In this document: piece by piece, positions 1 through 11,503 of the stretch
How positions within the stretch are numbered: the stretch's first letter is position 1
How the letters are laid out: the number at the start of each line of letters is the position of its first letter
Assembly (NCBI GenBank): GCA_027627225.1
Contig: CM051029.1
Location: 76,235,578-76,299,577, forward strand
Reading direction: 5' to 3'
DNA length: 64,000 bases
DNA from: Congeria kusceri
Taxonomy: Eukaryota; Mollusca; Bivalvia; Myida; Dreissenidae
Made by a program: the position numbers and the translations under genes
The notes under the pieces: model-generated
Database searches by the model: none
Told to the model about the DNA's origin: nothing
Seen by the model: only the letters and a program-made list of their open reading frames with translations

Positions 1-66
1 ACCCGTCGGAAGCAGCAAAACATGCATCGCAAATAGCAGTCTTGCAGGGATTGGAAATGAGTCGCT

Positions 67-534
67 CATAAACACTGTCAGCAGTCTCTAGCTTCAGCTG
101 CAAAAGAACTCAGTTTTCAGAAACTAAATAATCACACTTGTTTGGTCAATCATGGGTGACTCTTACTCATCCGAGTGAAGTCACGTGTGAAAACTATTAT
201 TCTTAATAAATAATGTAAATTAACAGCATATTTATTGCATGACATTGTAAATTTGCCAAACTTGATGTAATCAATTTATTTCTTGTCTCAGATCTTGAGA
301 ATCATGTAAAGATAAATGAAAGAGCTAGTAATTGTAAGAAACCATATTTGAAAAACATTATGTCAGTACAAATCTGTCCTACTACATCATGTATAGAGTC
401 TAACAAGATACATTTGGATTGACAATGAAGAATTGTTTTGACCCTATCAAGTGTGCCGTATTGGTTATTACAGCTGGTTTCTGAAAACTGAGTTCTGCTG
501 CAGCTGATGTTAAGGGGCATTGACAGTGTTCATG
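67..534. repeat. Foldback (inverted-repeat) element
   Basis: The segment at 67-124 is repeated in inverted orientation at 477-534, about 58 bp per arm with roughly three quarters of positions matching and a near-identical inner part (GAACTCAGTTTTCAGAAAC). A spacer of about 350 bp separates the arms and has no convincing coding frame. This is the architecture of a small foldback or MITE-like element. No target-site duplication was recognised. Confidence 0.55.
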
Positions 535-665
535 TGTTGTATTTTCTGCCCAAGAACAGAACAGTCTCAATCAAGCCACCCCCGTATGATGTTTGTAATG
601 GATGTTTTGTTGCTTTGGTTCAACCGATGTGTTCCAAATCAGAGATGGGTTTTTTTCAGATGTTT

Positions 666-1557
666 GTGTCAAAAAATGTGAGAAAGTCCATTTCGTGGGT
701 AGAACCAGTTCTTGGTGTCTACCAGGAAGACCGTTTCCTAAGTATAAACAGTTAATTGTGTCTGTGTGAAAATAATTTTCTGGGTATGGCCAGTACTTGG
801 TGTTTATTAGAAAGTCAATTTCCTGGGTAAAACCAGTACTGGTACTTGGTGTTTATGAGAAAGTCAATTTCCTAGGTAGTGTCAGTTCTTGGTGTCTGTG
901 AGAAATTCAATTTCCTGGGTAAAACCAGTACAGGTACTTGGTGTTTATGAGAAAGACAATTTCCTGGGTAGTGTCAGTTCTTGGTGTCTGTGAGAAAGTT
1001 AATTTCCTGGGTAAAACCATTACCAGTGCTTGGTGTTTATGAGAATTTTAATTTCATGGTAGAACCAGTTCTTGGCATCTGTGAGAAGGTCCATTTCATT
1101 GGTAGAACCAGTTCTTGGTGTCTGTGAGAAAGTCCATTTCCTGGGTAGAACCAGTTTGTGGTGTCTGTGAGAAAGTATGTTTCCTGGGTAGAACCAGTTC
1201 TTGGTGTCTGTGAGAAAGTCCATTTCCTAGGTAGAACCAGCTCTTGGTGTCTGTGATGTGAGAAAGTCCATTTCCTCGGTAGAACCAGTTCTTGGTGTCT
1301 GTGAGAAAGTCCATTTCCTGGGTAGAACCAGTTAGTGGTGTCTGTGAGAAAGTCCATTTCCTGGGTAGAACCAGTTCTTGGTGTCTGTGAGAAGTCCATT
1401 TCCTGGGTAGAACCAGTTCGTGGTGTCTGTGAGAAAGTCCATTTCCTGGGTAGAACCAGTTCTTGGTGTCTGTGAGAAAGTCCATTTCCTGGGTAGAACC
1501 AGTTCTTGGTGTCTGTGAGAAAGTCCATTTCCTGGGTAGAACCAGTTCTTGGTGTAC
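666..1557. repeat. 43-bp minisatellite, about 20 units
   Basis: Tandem units of about 43 bp built around TTTCCTGGGTAGAACCAG and TTCTTGGTGTCTGTGAGAAA. The right half (about 1100-1557) is very homogeneous. The left half is older and alternates two unit types, one carrying a CCAGTACTGGTACTTGG version. Open frames on the minus strand here are only the repeat read through, because 43 is not a multiple of three and all three frames stay open. The unit matches the tail of the SINE at 25105-25245. Confidence 0.92.
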
Positions 1558-1966
1558 AAGCGCTGGATAATGTCTTTTATTTTCCATACTGTTAAATTAA
1601 TCCTGTGCTTGGCATTTATGACATTTGTTATCTAGAAGGGGAATTTTATTGAAGATAATTAAAGGGGAGTATTGACAGCAGGTCTACAAACATTTGCGAA
1701 AACAATGTTCATTCACAGATAATTGATATTTAATGATTGTTAAATTTTATGTCTATTAATTTTTTATGGGTTTGTTTCTACCTACAATTGACTATTACTT
1801 TAAAAGTAAGGCATTGTCATGGACGACCCTTAGTGACATGGGTAAATTAGTTTTGGTAGTATGATTGTATGAATGTAATGTACATGATGTACCATTACAC
1901 ACATGCATGACATTAACAAAAGCCATTAAGCATACAGAAAAGTTCTTTGTCACTAATAAACAAATA

Positions 1967-3042
1967 CAGTGTACTCCCTTCAAGACGAACTCTCTATAAA
2001 CCGGAACTCTCTAAAAACTGAACAGACGCTCCGGTCCCGTTTTTTTGCCTATATGTTTAATGTGCGAAAACCCTCAGTATACCGACACCTCTGTATTCCG
2101 AATATCGAACAGCAGGAGCGGTACATCGCTTTGTTTCGGAGTAAAAATTGACCTCTTTAAACCAAACATATCTGTGACAATCTGTTGTTTTCGATTATCT
2201 TTAGCGTGCAATTGTCTTGCCGCAGATTGATTGCACGCTTAATCCAATAATTAGGGGCAACAGTTCGATATCATATAAGGACTCCAGATAAGGGTGATTA
2301 GTCGCTAAAGTGTGAACAACAAACACTATGTTAATTAGACTGTTTTAATTTGTTTAGCAAATATTTAAGCATTTTACAAACAATTTATATAACTCAGGTA
2401 ATAACTAGTAATGATGTAATAATTATTCATGATTACTTTAATTAAAACATAATTTGATTGATGTTGGTCGAAATTACAGAGAAGATTGTCAAGGCAAGGT
2501 GCGCTACAAAGCAGATTACGATCAGTGACTTTTTTAGCAAAGTGTAAATTATAGGCTAACAGGCTAACGTGTGATGCTCATGTTACTGTATGTGCTGGTT
2601 TTGCATTCCACTTGGTCATGATTGTAAAATGTGCTGCACTTTATAATAATGTGTTATGTGACTTCGTTATATTATGCCACATTATGTCAAGATTGTATCA
2701 GTCTTAATAAAATGTATAAACATTGTCTATAAGTATTTTCGTACATTGTATAAGTTTAACCGATTCACTTGATTGTGTGGTGTGTTAAAATTGATGTGGG
2801 CTGGTTTTGTATTATGTTTGATCAATGATTTCAAAATGTGTTGTATGTTATGATAATGCATTACGTTTTAAATTAGTAATGTCATAAATGCCATAGTTGA
2901 ATAAATCTGGACAAAACGAATAAATGAATATAATCTATATGCATTATTGTATTTTGCCTTAAACCCTCAATAAACCGGAACTCCCTGAAAACCGAATATT
3001 TGGTCCGGTCCGGTCGGTGTTCGGTATAGAGGGAGTACACTG
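1967..3042. mobile_element. Non-autonomous pogo/Tigger-like TIR element
   Basis: The left end CAGTGTACTCCCT and the right end GGGAGTACACTG are inverted copies, each flanked by the dinucleotide TA (1965-1966 and 3043-3044), as expected for a Tc1/mariner-superfamily insertion. CAGT-type ends are typical of the pogo/Tigger branch. Subterminal AAACCGGAACTC motifs occur at both ends. The 1,076-bp interior is A+T rich with no transposase frame, so it is non-autonomous or internally deleted. Confidence 0.75.
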
Positions 3043-3044
3043 TA

Positions 3045-4105
3045 TATTGAAATAGACTTGAAAGTATATTGTTTTTAATGTAATAATAAAAAATAATACA
3101 ATAAAATAGTATTATATTTTTTAAAAGTACAGACTTCAGTCAATATGCCCCTTTAATAAACTTTTCTGCCATGTTTCCCTTTGTGTACGTTGTATACCAA
3201 ATTTTTTTTCACTATTAAGCTGCATTTTCTTACTGCTGTGTTTTGTTTAACATATCTAAAAGAGAACCATGTGGTCATGCATTGTCCTGTAACTTGTGTA
3301 CTGGGTAAAATGCCTTTTACTAGTAAACAGATCTTTATTCACAAATAAGCCGGAGGTTAGCAATGTCATTAGCAGCTTCAACTCTGACAAAAACTGGATT
3401 TGATGCTGAATTGTTTAAACCCAACAAAGGAATCCATGTGATTTTACATGATGTATTTTGATCATGTGATGTTAGTTTTGTGTACTCAACATGCATTTCA
3501 AAGAATCTTGACTACTAAATTTGATGGAACAATATTAAAAACGCAGTTAACCAACACCTGTAAATAAGTACTTCAGGAATGGTATCATTTAGTATTTACA
3601 TTAATAAAGTTTATTTGAACAATGCTAATCAGTAACAGCTTTTCTTACATCGGCGTTCAATCCACTCGCTGGTTATAATTTGTTAATGACTTAACCCATC
3701 AAAAAATATTTAACAGAAAATAAGTATTCTTTGTTATTTATTTTTTATCAATTTATTTTTGCAACTCCAAATTCTACGTTTTGAGCTATTTCAGCGTTTT
3801 ATCAAACCAGATTTTTCAGTGCTAACAACAGTATGAATGCACACAAAAATTCGACTGGTTTAACATTTGGGTTGAAAACTAGTTAATTCAGATTTATTAA
3901 CTGACTTACATAAAACTAATACATTCAGATGATTCACGCAATTATTTTTAAGCAGAAATTAAATAGGTCAAAGGAACAGAACGGGTTTGCAGAACTGTTA
4001 AAAAATACTAGTTGTTTGTGACACAATTTTATGGTACGGAATTCTTGACCAATTTGTTTACACTTAAAATTCTTTTTAGCCCGAAATGTTTTGAAACTGA
4101 GTTCT
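3045..4105. other. Non-coding A+T-rich stretch
   Basis: No convincing exon, RNA gene or repeat array was seen here. Short frames are consistent with chance. Confidence 0.4.
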
Positions 4106-4470
4106 CTTGTGACCTACCTGTTTTGGGGCCGATTTGTCTTGTGACCTACCTGTTTTGTGACCGGTTGGTCTTGTGACCGAACTGTTGTGGGGCCAATTTG
4201 TCTTGTAATTAAACTGTTTTGTGGCCAATTTGTCTTGTAATTGAACTGTTTTGTGGCCAATTTTGTCTTGTAACTGAACTTTTTGGGGACCAATTTTCAT
4301 TGTGACTCAACTGTTTTGGGGCCGATTTGTCTTGTGACCGAACTGTTTTGGGACCGATTTGTCTTGTGACCGAATATTTTAACCGATTTTTCCTGTGACC
4401 GATTAGTTATGCGGCCGTACTGTTTTGGTACCGATTTATCGTGTGAACAATTTGACTGGAACCAAACTGA
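4106..4470. repeat. 32-bp tandem array, about 11 units
   Basis: Degenerate units of about 32 bp with the core TTGTCTTGTGACCGAACTG followed by TTTTGGGGCCGAT. The minus-strand frame across it encodes only a periodic peptide. Unit identity falls toward both ends. Confidence 0.85.
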
Positions 4471-5919
4471 AGAGGGATAATATAAGTATTATACCATTTC
4501 GAATTGGGAAAACTTTCATTGAAACTTATTGTCCTGGGATCAAATTCATTTGTTGAAAGATCTCAGCGATTTCAATAGATGCATAATCCTGAAGTTTGAC
4601 AGAAGCAATTTTCAATTTAAATGGTTTTGACTTTAGCAAATATTCTGCCTTGCACCAGTTTGATACATTGTCTTTCATCGATTAACTTAAAACTCATGTT
4701 AGAAAATTGTAATGCTCAATATTATGATTTAGTCAGACGAAGTATCCTACACACGGAATAGCACTTAAAACCGGACACTTACACATTTTGCGGTAAAAAT
4801 GCGTTCATTACACATTTTATGATGAAACCAAACAAATTAAAACAATCGGTCGATAACCAAACTTTGCAAAATGCTGTGATCAAATCTGGTGGAATTAGAG
4901 GAGAAAATTTTTTTTATAAATGGAGGAATAGTCATCGATATTTTTCAAGAACATGCGTAATATTTGTAAGACCGATGTGTCATAACCTTTTAAGAGCCAT
5001 TGAAGGACAAAAATGTAATAAGTTATCGTTAATTTTTATCAACGCTCATGTATAGTTGAATGCCACGGCCATTCCAGCCAATAGGGTCCGCACCCATGAT
5101 TGCGTATACAGTTTGTCCCATAGCTGCTCACTGACATTACGATCCGGTGAAATACGTTTTCCGTGTGCTGTCTTAGCATGATAGAAGATATGATAGTTTA
5201 ATAGTGACACAATATTTGTTACCGGTAGTAATATTTTGCGACTGAGTGTTTCAATTGTATTGATTTCATCATAAAATGTGTACTGTATGGCATGCAATAA
5301 AAATTACAGGCGGGCACTTATGTTGTTGAAATTAATCTCTCTGCAAGTTCATATCATTTTCTTGAAAATTAACCCATTTATCGCGAATATTGTAAGTGTC
5401 GGGTCACAGGAGGCTAGCGCGTGGCTATTATAATCATAAGTGAACAATTTATTTTTAATGATAAATATGTAAGAAATGTCGAAAAAAATTCTTTAAAAAA
5501 ATCATTATCAATGATTTATACTGTAAATAAAGAACGTCATAATGGAGTATAACACATTTATAATACGTTATTTTCGAATATTATAATACGTACAACACAT
5601 TTTGGCTGTTCCATATCACATACACGGACAGAATTTACGATGACCGTTAAGTACAACGATAATGGACATGCTGTTGCTGCTGCTGCTTATGATGATGATG
5701 ATTATTACGACGACGATGGTGATAATAATGTTGTTCGAATGTTGGTAGCGAAGAAAAATAGTATTAAACGTTTTGCTAAAACATAATTTTTTCCGAAACT
5801 CCAAATTCTGCTGAATTAGATGCCAAAAAGCATTGATGTTCCTGCACCTTCCATTCCTTTCAATTAGCGAGACGTCGACTCAGCCCTTTCAAGTTGTTAT
5901 TTCTATGTTATGTGACGAT

Positions 5920-6358
5920 TACGAGTGTGGATGTGACGCGTTGTTATGTAGCGTGGATGTGGCGCATGGACGCGTTGGGTGGATTACGCGTTGTTACGTA
6001 GCGTAGAGATGGCGCATGGTCGCGATGCGTGGACATGACGCATGGTCGTAATGCGTGGACATGACGCATGGTCGTAATGCGCGGATTTAACGTGTGGTCG
6101 TAATGCGCGGATGTGACGAGTGGTCATAAAGCGCGGATTTAACGTGTGGTCGTAATGCGCGGATGTGACGAGTGGTCATAAAGCGCGGATTTAACGTGTG
6201 GTCGTAATGCGCGGATGTGACGAGTGGTAATAAAGCGCGGATTTAACGTGTGGTCGTAAAGCGCGGATATAACGAAAGGTCGTACAGCGCGGATGTAACG
6301 AGAGGTCGTAAAGCGCGGATTTAACGTGTGATCGTAATGCGTGAATATGACGCGTTGT
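5920..6358. repeat. 26-bp tandem array (GCGCGGAT core), about 16 units
   Basis: Units of 26 bp alternate between a GCGCGGATTTAACGTGTGG form and a GCGCGGATGTGACGAGTGG form, giving a 52-bp higher-order repeat in the middle of the array. It is much richer in CpG than its A+T-rich surroundings. The minus-strand frame is a repeat artefact. Confidence 0.9.
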
Positions 6359-6524
6359 TGCGTCATAGATAATACACTAAACCGTGAACTTTTCTAATCA
6401 ATCACTAAATAAACTAAGAAAACACAACAACGTTAAAGCATAACCTGAAAAGCGTAAAATACTGTATTATCAAAGTATAATTCATAACCTACTGTTCAAA
6501 CTGATTTGGATCGAAAAATATCAC

Positions 6525-7560
6525 AAGGCACACTTGTTCCACTGCTGTATTTTGACTGACCCCTGAATTCTAAAGTCATACATTATAAGTACCGTGTTTG
6601 ACCACCGTAAGGCGTAAGCTGCAATTACAGCCTGGCATCGAGCAGCTTTCATATAAACGATGTACCGCTGGATCGAGCGTTGGGTGATGTAGTCCCACTC
6701 CTGCGTAGCAAGACGCTCCAGATCCGCGAGGTTGTTGGGTTGTTGATGACGCCAAATACGACATTTCAACAAATCCCAAAATCGCACCTCTCACATATTT
6801 AACAATATCGTATCATAAACACTCCTCCTGATCCCGAGGAAAATAGGCGGAGAATACCACGATCAAACATGGATGTTATTGGTTTGAAGAATTTGCATGG
6901 TAGCTATAGCTGCATGACAGTGGCCATTGGCCGGTACAAGTGACATGCTCCTAATCGCTCTCACGTGCAATATTAAGACTGGGGAAACACTTTCCTCTAC
7001 ATGGTATCTCCTGGCGGAAGGTTGCCTCGCACAAGTACAGCTGCTGCTTTGGAATGCATAGAAATTGAAATAGCAGCCCACATCATTATTGGTTCGCGAC
7101 CATACCGGGCAGCTTCAAGAATACGTTCGTTCGTGTAACATTCATCCCGATGGCAGTAAACTTAAACACTCCCAGCGTCTGCTGCTTGTAGCTTGGTGCA
7201 AGTTTCGTCAACACAAATCACGTTACTCCATTCAGCTCTGGTGAGCCTCAGATGCTGACGGGCCCATTTCAGTCTAGCTTGTTTTTGTCTTGCGGTAAGA
7301 ATTACCGCCTTTTTAGGTCGTCGGCAGCGTAATCCGGCTCCGCGCAGACGCCTTCGGACCGTTTATGGGGCAATCGGACGTCCATGTCGACCAATTGTTT
7401 GCAATGGTGTTGTCGTTGCGTGAGTGAATATGGTTGTCTTGTTGGTCTGCAGTGACGCGTCTCTTCGGTCGCCGGTGGCTGTCAGCAACGCTCGAACTTT
7501 CCCACCGTTTCTGTATCGTATACAACCGCTGGTTGAATAGTTGTGTGACATACAAAACAT
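6525..7560 (-). pseudogene. Decayed Tc1-like transposase
   Basis: Minus-strand translation in several frames gives pieces matching the order of a Tc1-family transposase. Near 7260-7500 lie helix-turn-helix and linker remnants, including RRPKKAVILTARQKQARLKW and a following RAEWSNVI segment. Near 7040-7130 is the DECYTNERILEAARYGREPI-like middle of the DDE domain, then MMWAAIS. Near 6530-6790 is the C-terminal part with LLKCRIWRHQQPNNLADLER. These pieces are split by frameshifts and stops, so it is not functional. Terminal inverted repeats were not identified. The Tc1 assignment rests on recognised motifs, not on a search. Confidence 0.8.
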
Positions 7561-7611
7561 TTCTGTTTGAATTCTTGGTACCAAAACAAGTTTTTAATGT
7601 GTAAAAATAAT

Positions 7612-7850
7612 TCTAACATGATGCTCGCTGATTTTTCTATTGACAAAGAAATAAATTATCATTGTAAACTACCCAATAAACAACGCGAAAAGTAGTCCCG
7701 ATTTTTAGCAGAGTATATAAAAGTAGTTCTCATAACAAATACAAAAATATGTGTTAGGTCATGTTTGAATCGAAATAACGCCCCCGTGGTTTAATTTCTA
7801 CGCATCAGAACGCGTCAAAGTTGTTTATTGGCCGATACACAAGGATAAAG
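7612..7850 (+). mobile_element. Short dispersed element, family X copy 1
   Basis: Non-coding element beginning TTCTAACATGATGCTCGCTG and ending near TTGTTTATTGGCCGATA. It shares long stretches with 8110-8432 and, in reverse orientation, with 38050-38320. Shared landmarks are AATAAACAACGC, AAAGTAGT..., ATGT.A.GTCATGTT and a TTTAATT.CT...ATCAGAA block. No coding capacity. Confidence 0.7.
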
Positions 7851-8109
7851 CAAAAAAATCTTTCTTAATTTATTGTAAAAGAGGATGCATTTTAATTTGC
7901 CGACATACTCTTCTTAAAGACGTTCCGGCGGGAATCGTTCCAACGGCCTGTCCACGCTCTGCAAGGTCCATTCTTGCAATTTTGATTTTCTTTGTAGAGC
8001 GGATATTTGAAATACAAAATGAGCACATGTGAAGTGTTACCATGATGTGCACGAGCAACTAGAACCGGAATTGCGAAAATGCTTCTAGTGCTTCTAATAT
8101 TAAACTATT

Positions 8110-8432
8110 CTTCTAACATGCTACTCGCTAATTTTTCTATAGACAAAGAACACAATTATCGTTGTTTAACTACCCCATAAACAACGCAGAAAAAAGTCCC
8201 GACTCTGAGCGGAGCTTAGTAAAACGTAGTTCCAATTACAATTGCAAAAATATATGTCAAATCATGTTGTAGTCGAAATAATTTTCTCATTCTCGTTGTT
8301 GATCGGCCAATAAACAACTCATTGTCGTTCTGATGCGTGGCTATAAAACAACTCGGGTTAACGCCTTCGTGGTTTAATTCCTGCACATCAGAATTCTAAA
8401 TCGTTGTTTACTGGCCGATAAACAACGACACA
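8110..8432 (+). mobile_element. Short dispersed element, family X copy 2
   Basis: Same family as 7612-7850, in the same orientation and only about 260 bp away, with an additional internal ATCGGCCAATAAACAACTC block. TTGTTTA...GGCC.ATAAACAA palindromic motifs recur. Non-coding. Confidence 0.7.
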
Positions 8433-10394
8433 TCGAAAAGTATTTCTTTAATAGTTAAGAAATGTATACATGAAGAGAAAATCTAAAATGAAAAGTGACC
8501 AATTAGAAAATTTGTTGAGTGTACTTCTGTTGCTGTTTTCAACTTTTAATAAGACATCTTTAAAATGCGTGTAGCTGCACTTCATATACGACTGTTTGTA
8601 AAATTGTTTTCTTTGCTTTCTTATGAAAGCTTTCGCATAGCGATGTATGTTTTATTTCCTTTTTTTTTTTTTTTACTTATTTGAACGTGAACTATTTTGT
8701 TTTTATTTCCTTTTATATCTTACAAACATGTATATGACAACCTGACACAACAATAACGACACAGCGCCTTTAAAATTGTCAAGAAAGGATTAAACTGCAT
8801 TGTTAATTTCAATACGATGCACGAGGTTTTACAGGAAATCAATTATAATAGGAACGGTACAATATTTTCGTGTAAGCCGTGTGTTTTCTTGTATACGCAG
8901 ACATCTATGGTATGTTTTTGTTGCGTATTGACAAGCGTGTCTCAGAGTTTGGAAATTTTAACCGGGCATAATTCTATGCTTGTAATTTAACGCATATTTC
9001 GGACTAATGACGATTTGGAAAAATGTTTTTATAATGAACTTTAAGTTGTAATATGTGTGCACGTGAAACAAAACTACAAACAAGAACCTGGATAGTGCAA
9101 CGCGGCGGCGCTGTTCTTAAGAAATTGAAGTCAACAAAGATAAGTTGTGTTTATTTTGCTATGAAAGATCTAACACGAGATGCACGTTTACTTACCAAAC
9201 GAGCGTGAAGGTGTGTATCATATCATTTTCCTCTGTTTTATGTCACTGATTTGGTTTTATCAATATAATCGGTAATTCTGTATTGCACATTTAAAACATT
9301 GCACGGGAACGATTGCAATTGGGAAGATTTCTGATGTTGCATCTGACTATGTGATATTGACATGGAATTCTATTTCATCAACGTATATATCATTATTATG
9401 GGAAATTAACCAAAATGACTAGTGAACTAAAAGTAAATATTCGAAAAAATAAACATTTTGACCACATGTATTTTAAGTTATTGTTACGTACTGTTTTTAT
9501 CAAAAATGCAAAAAAAAATCTGATAAATGTTGGTACGTCGTTTTTTGCATAGAGTATCCAAATTACGAGCTAGAGTGTAGCCAGTCGGATTCTGGTTCTA
9601 CGTATGCAATCAGCTAAACGCTGCTTTCATCATCTGATTGTAAAACTATCCAAACAATGAAATGTATTTTTGCACGTTGTTTTAGCGGTGTGGATAAAAA
9701 GTGTGAAATGTTGACAATTGAGAATCGAAATGCATATTTTAATTAGCTAGTACAGCGTGGTAAATGTGTGATTATCATTATATTGGATGGATGTGTGATT
9801 TGATTGAAATGGACGTATACGACGTGACATGCAAGTAGTGTTACCACATATATATCTTCAGATCTCTGGTCATTAAGGCACCTATTCGCCCTGCTCAGCA
9901 GTAGTAGTATACAGTTACCAATTTTCGAGAACAAATTACTTTTATTTCCTTTAAAATTAAATAATACCAAATAAAGCTTCAGTTGGTTAAGAATTCCGGC
10001 CAACGACGGTGACATTTATTTTAACACAATGAGTTAAATGTAAGTGAATTCATCTAATAAAGAGTAAATTTAATTTGCAGTGAATGTTATTTCGTCAGTT
10101 TCAAAAAATTATTTGAAATTCCCAAATGTTAAAATAACGATAATCTATCATAAAGTAACAAGGATTGTGTCCCTTTAAGTTGTCATGTGTAGGACAACGT
10201 GCAACATTCCTAAAAATGCAACTATTACCTTTTAGGTTAGAAACCAGTAAAATATCCAAGCCCCATAGGGTCCCGATGTAAGATGGAAAAATCTCCTGAC
10301 ATCGTTTTCGCCACTTTTCATTATTTCAGATGTTGCGAGTCCGGTCCATTTGATGCTTCTCTCTGCTTTTAAAATAAAATAATAAAGATTTATT
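8433..10394. other. Non-coding stretch without recognised genes
   Basis: A+T rich with a T homopolymer near 8660. I see no exon with a supported reading frame and splice sites. The minus-strand frame at 9743-10015 shows no recognisable domain and looks like chance. Confidence 0.4.
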
Positions 10395-10893
10395 TACGTT
10401 GTGTCGCCTGGTTGTCTTACGCTGTTTTGTCGCCTGGTTGTCTTATGCTGTTGTGTCGCCTGGTTGTCTTACGCTGTTGTGTCGCTTAGTTGTGTAACGC
10501 TGTTGTGTCGCCTAGTTGTGTAACGCTTTTGAGTCGCCTGATTGTGTTACGCTGTTTTGTCGCCTGGTTGTGTTACGCTGTTGTGTCGCCTGGTTGTGTT
10601 ACGCTGTTGTGTCGCCTGGTTGTCTTACGCTGTTGTGTCGCCTAGTTGTGTAACGCTGTTGTGTCGCCTGATTTGTTACGCTGTTGTGTCGCCTGGTTGT
10701 CTTACGCTGTTGTGTCGCCTGGTTGTCTTACGCTGTTGTGTCGCCTTGTTGTCTTACGATGTTGTGTCTCCAAGTTGTGTAACGCTGTTGTGTCGCCTGA
10801 TTGTGTTGCGCTGTTGTCTTACGCTGTTGTGTCGCCTGGTTGTCTTACGCTGTTGTGTCGCCTGGTTGTCTTACGCTGTTGTGTCACCTGGTT
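10395..10893. repeat. 26-bp tandem array (GTCGCCTGGTTGTCTTACG), about 19 units
   Basis: Units of 26 bp read CTGTTGTG followed by TCGCCTGGTTGTCTTACG, with TGTGTTACG and TAGTTGTGTAACG variants. The open plus-strand frames across it are only the repeat read through. Confidence 0.92.
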
Positions 10894-10934
10894 GGATAAA
10901 CTGTCATGGTGCGCATGTTTCCTGTTATGTTGAC

Positions 10935-11212
10935 GTCTATAAAGTAAAGTAAAGTGTTTTTATTACTGTATCACCTCTCGCGATTAAAGGCCGTCCAGTT
11001 TTTACTTAAGAAACTCCATTACTGATAAACACCTTCACTCCCAATTCCTATCCTATATGACGGGCGCTTGGCAGAAAGGCAATCGGTACCCTTCGATTTA
11101 ACTGGCTGCTGGGTAGACAACCGGCCATATCAGAGCAAGCCCTGGGCGAGACTCGAACCTTCAACCTCCTGCTCCGTATGCGAACGCCCTAATCACTAGG
11201 CTACGGTGACGG
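10935..11212 (-). mobile_element. tRNA-derived SINE
   Basis: On the minus strand the element starts with a tRNA-like head. An A-box-like TAGCCTAGTGATTAGG lies at about 11191-11206 and a B-box GGTTCGAGTCTC at about 11148-11159. A body of about 200 bp follows, ending in a simple CTTTACTTTACTTTAT tail at 10935-10952. These are RNA polymerase III internal promoter features. It lies directly beside the 26-bp array. Confidence 0.75.
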
Positions 11213-11503
11213 TATATTGACGCGACTTGTCCCGCTGCTGTTAAACCATGTACTCATGTTGATTCAATAGAGTTATTTATTGTTGTTCAAATGCAACGAT
11301 ATTATTTCGTGCGTGTGTAGCTTAAAGGAAGAGTATATCGACGAGAATATGATAACAGTTAAACGAATACGGGGATTTTATTATATTTGTGTTTTACGCG
11401 TATTTTTCGCACACACCTCTTGTGCTTTGCCGTTATATGTATATATGACGATTCGTTAACATTGATGAAGTGTTGTATCTGAAATCGTGCACATCATTAA
11501 AAC

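Noticed and set aside
1020..1587. Three overlapping minus-strand frames up to 163 codons
   Set aside because: The 43-bp minisatellite read in three frames; each encodes the same periodic peptide shifted.
10542..10952. 136-codon frame with a repeating VSPGCVTLLCRL-type peptide
   Set aside because: Read-through of the 26-bp array.
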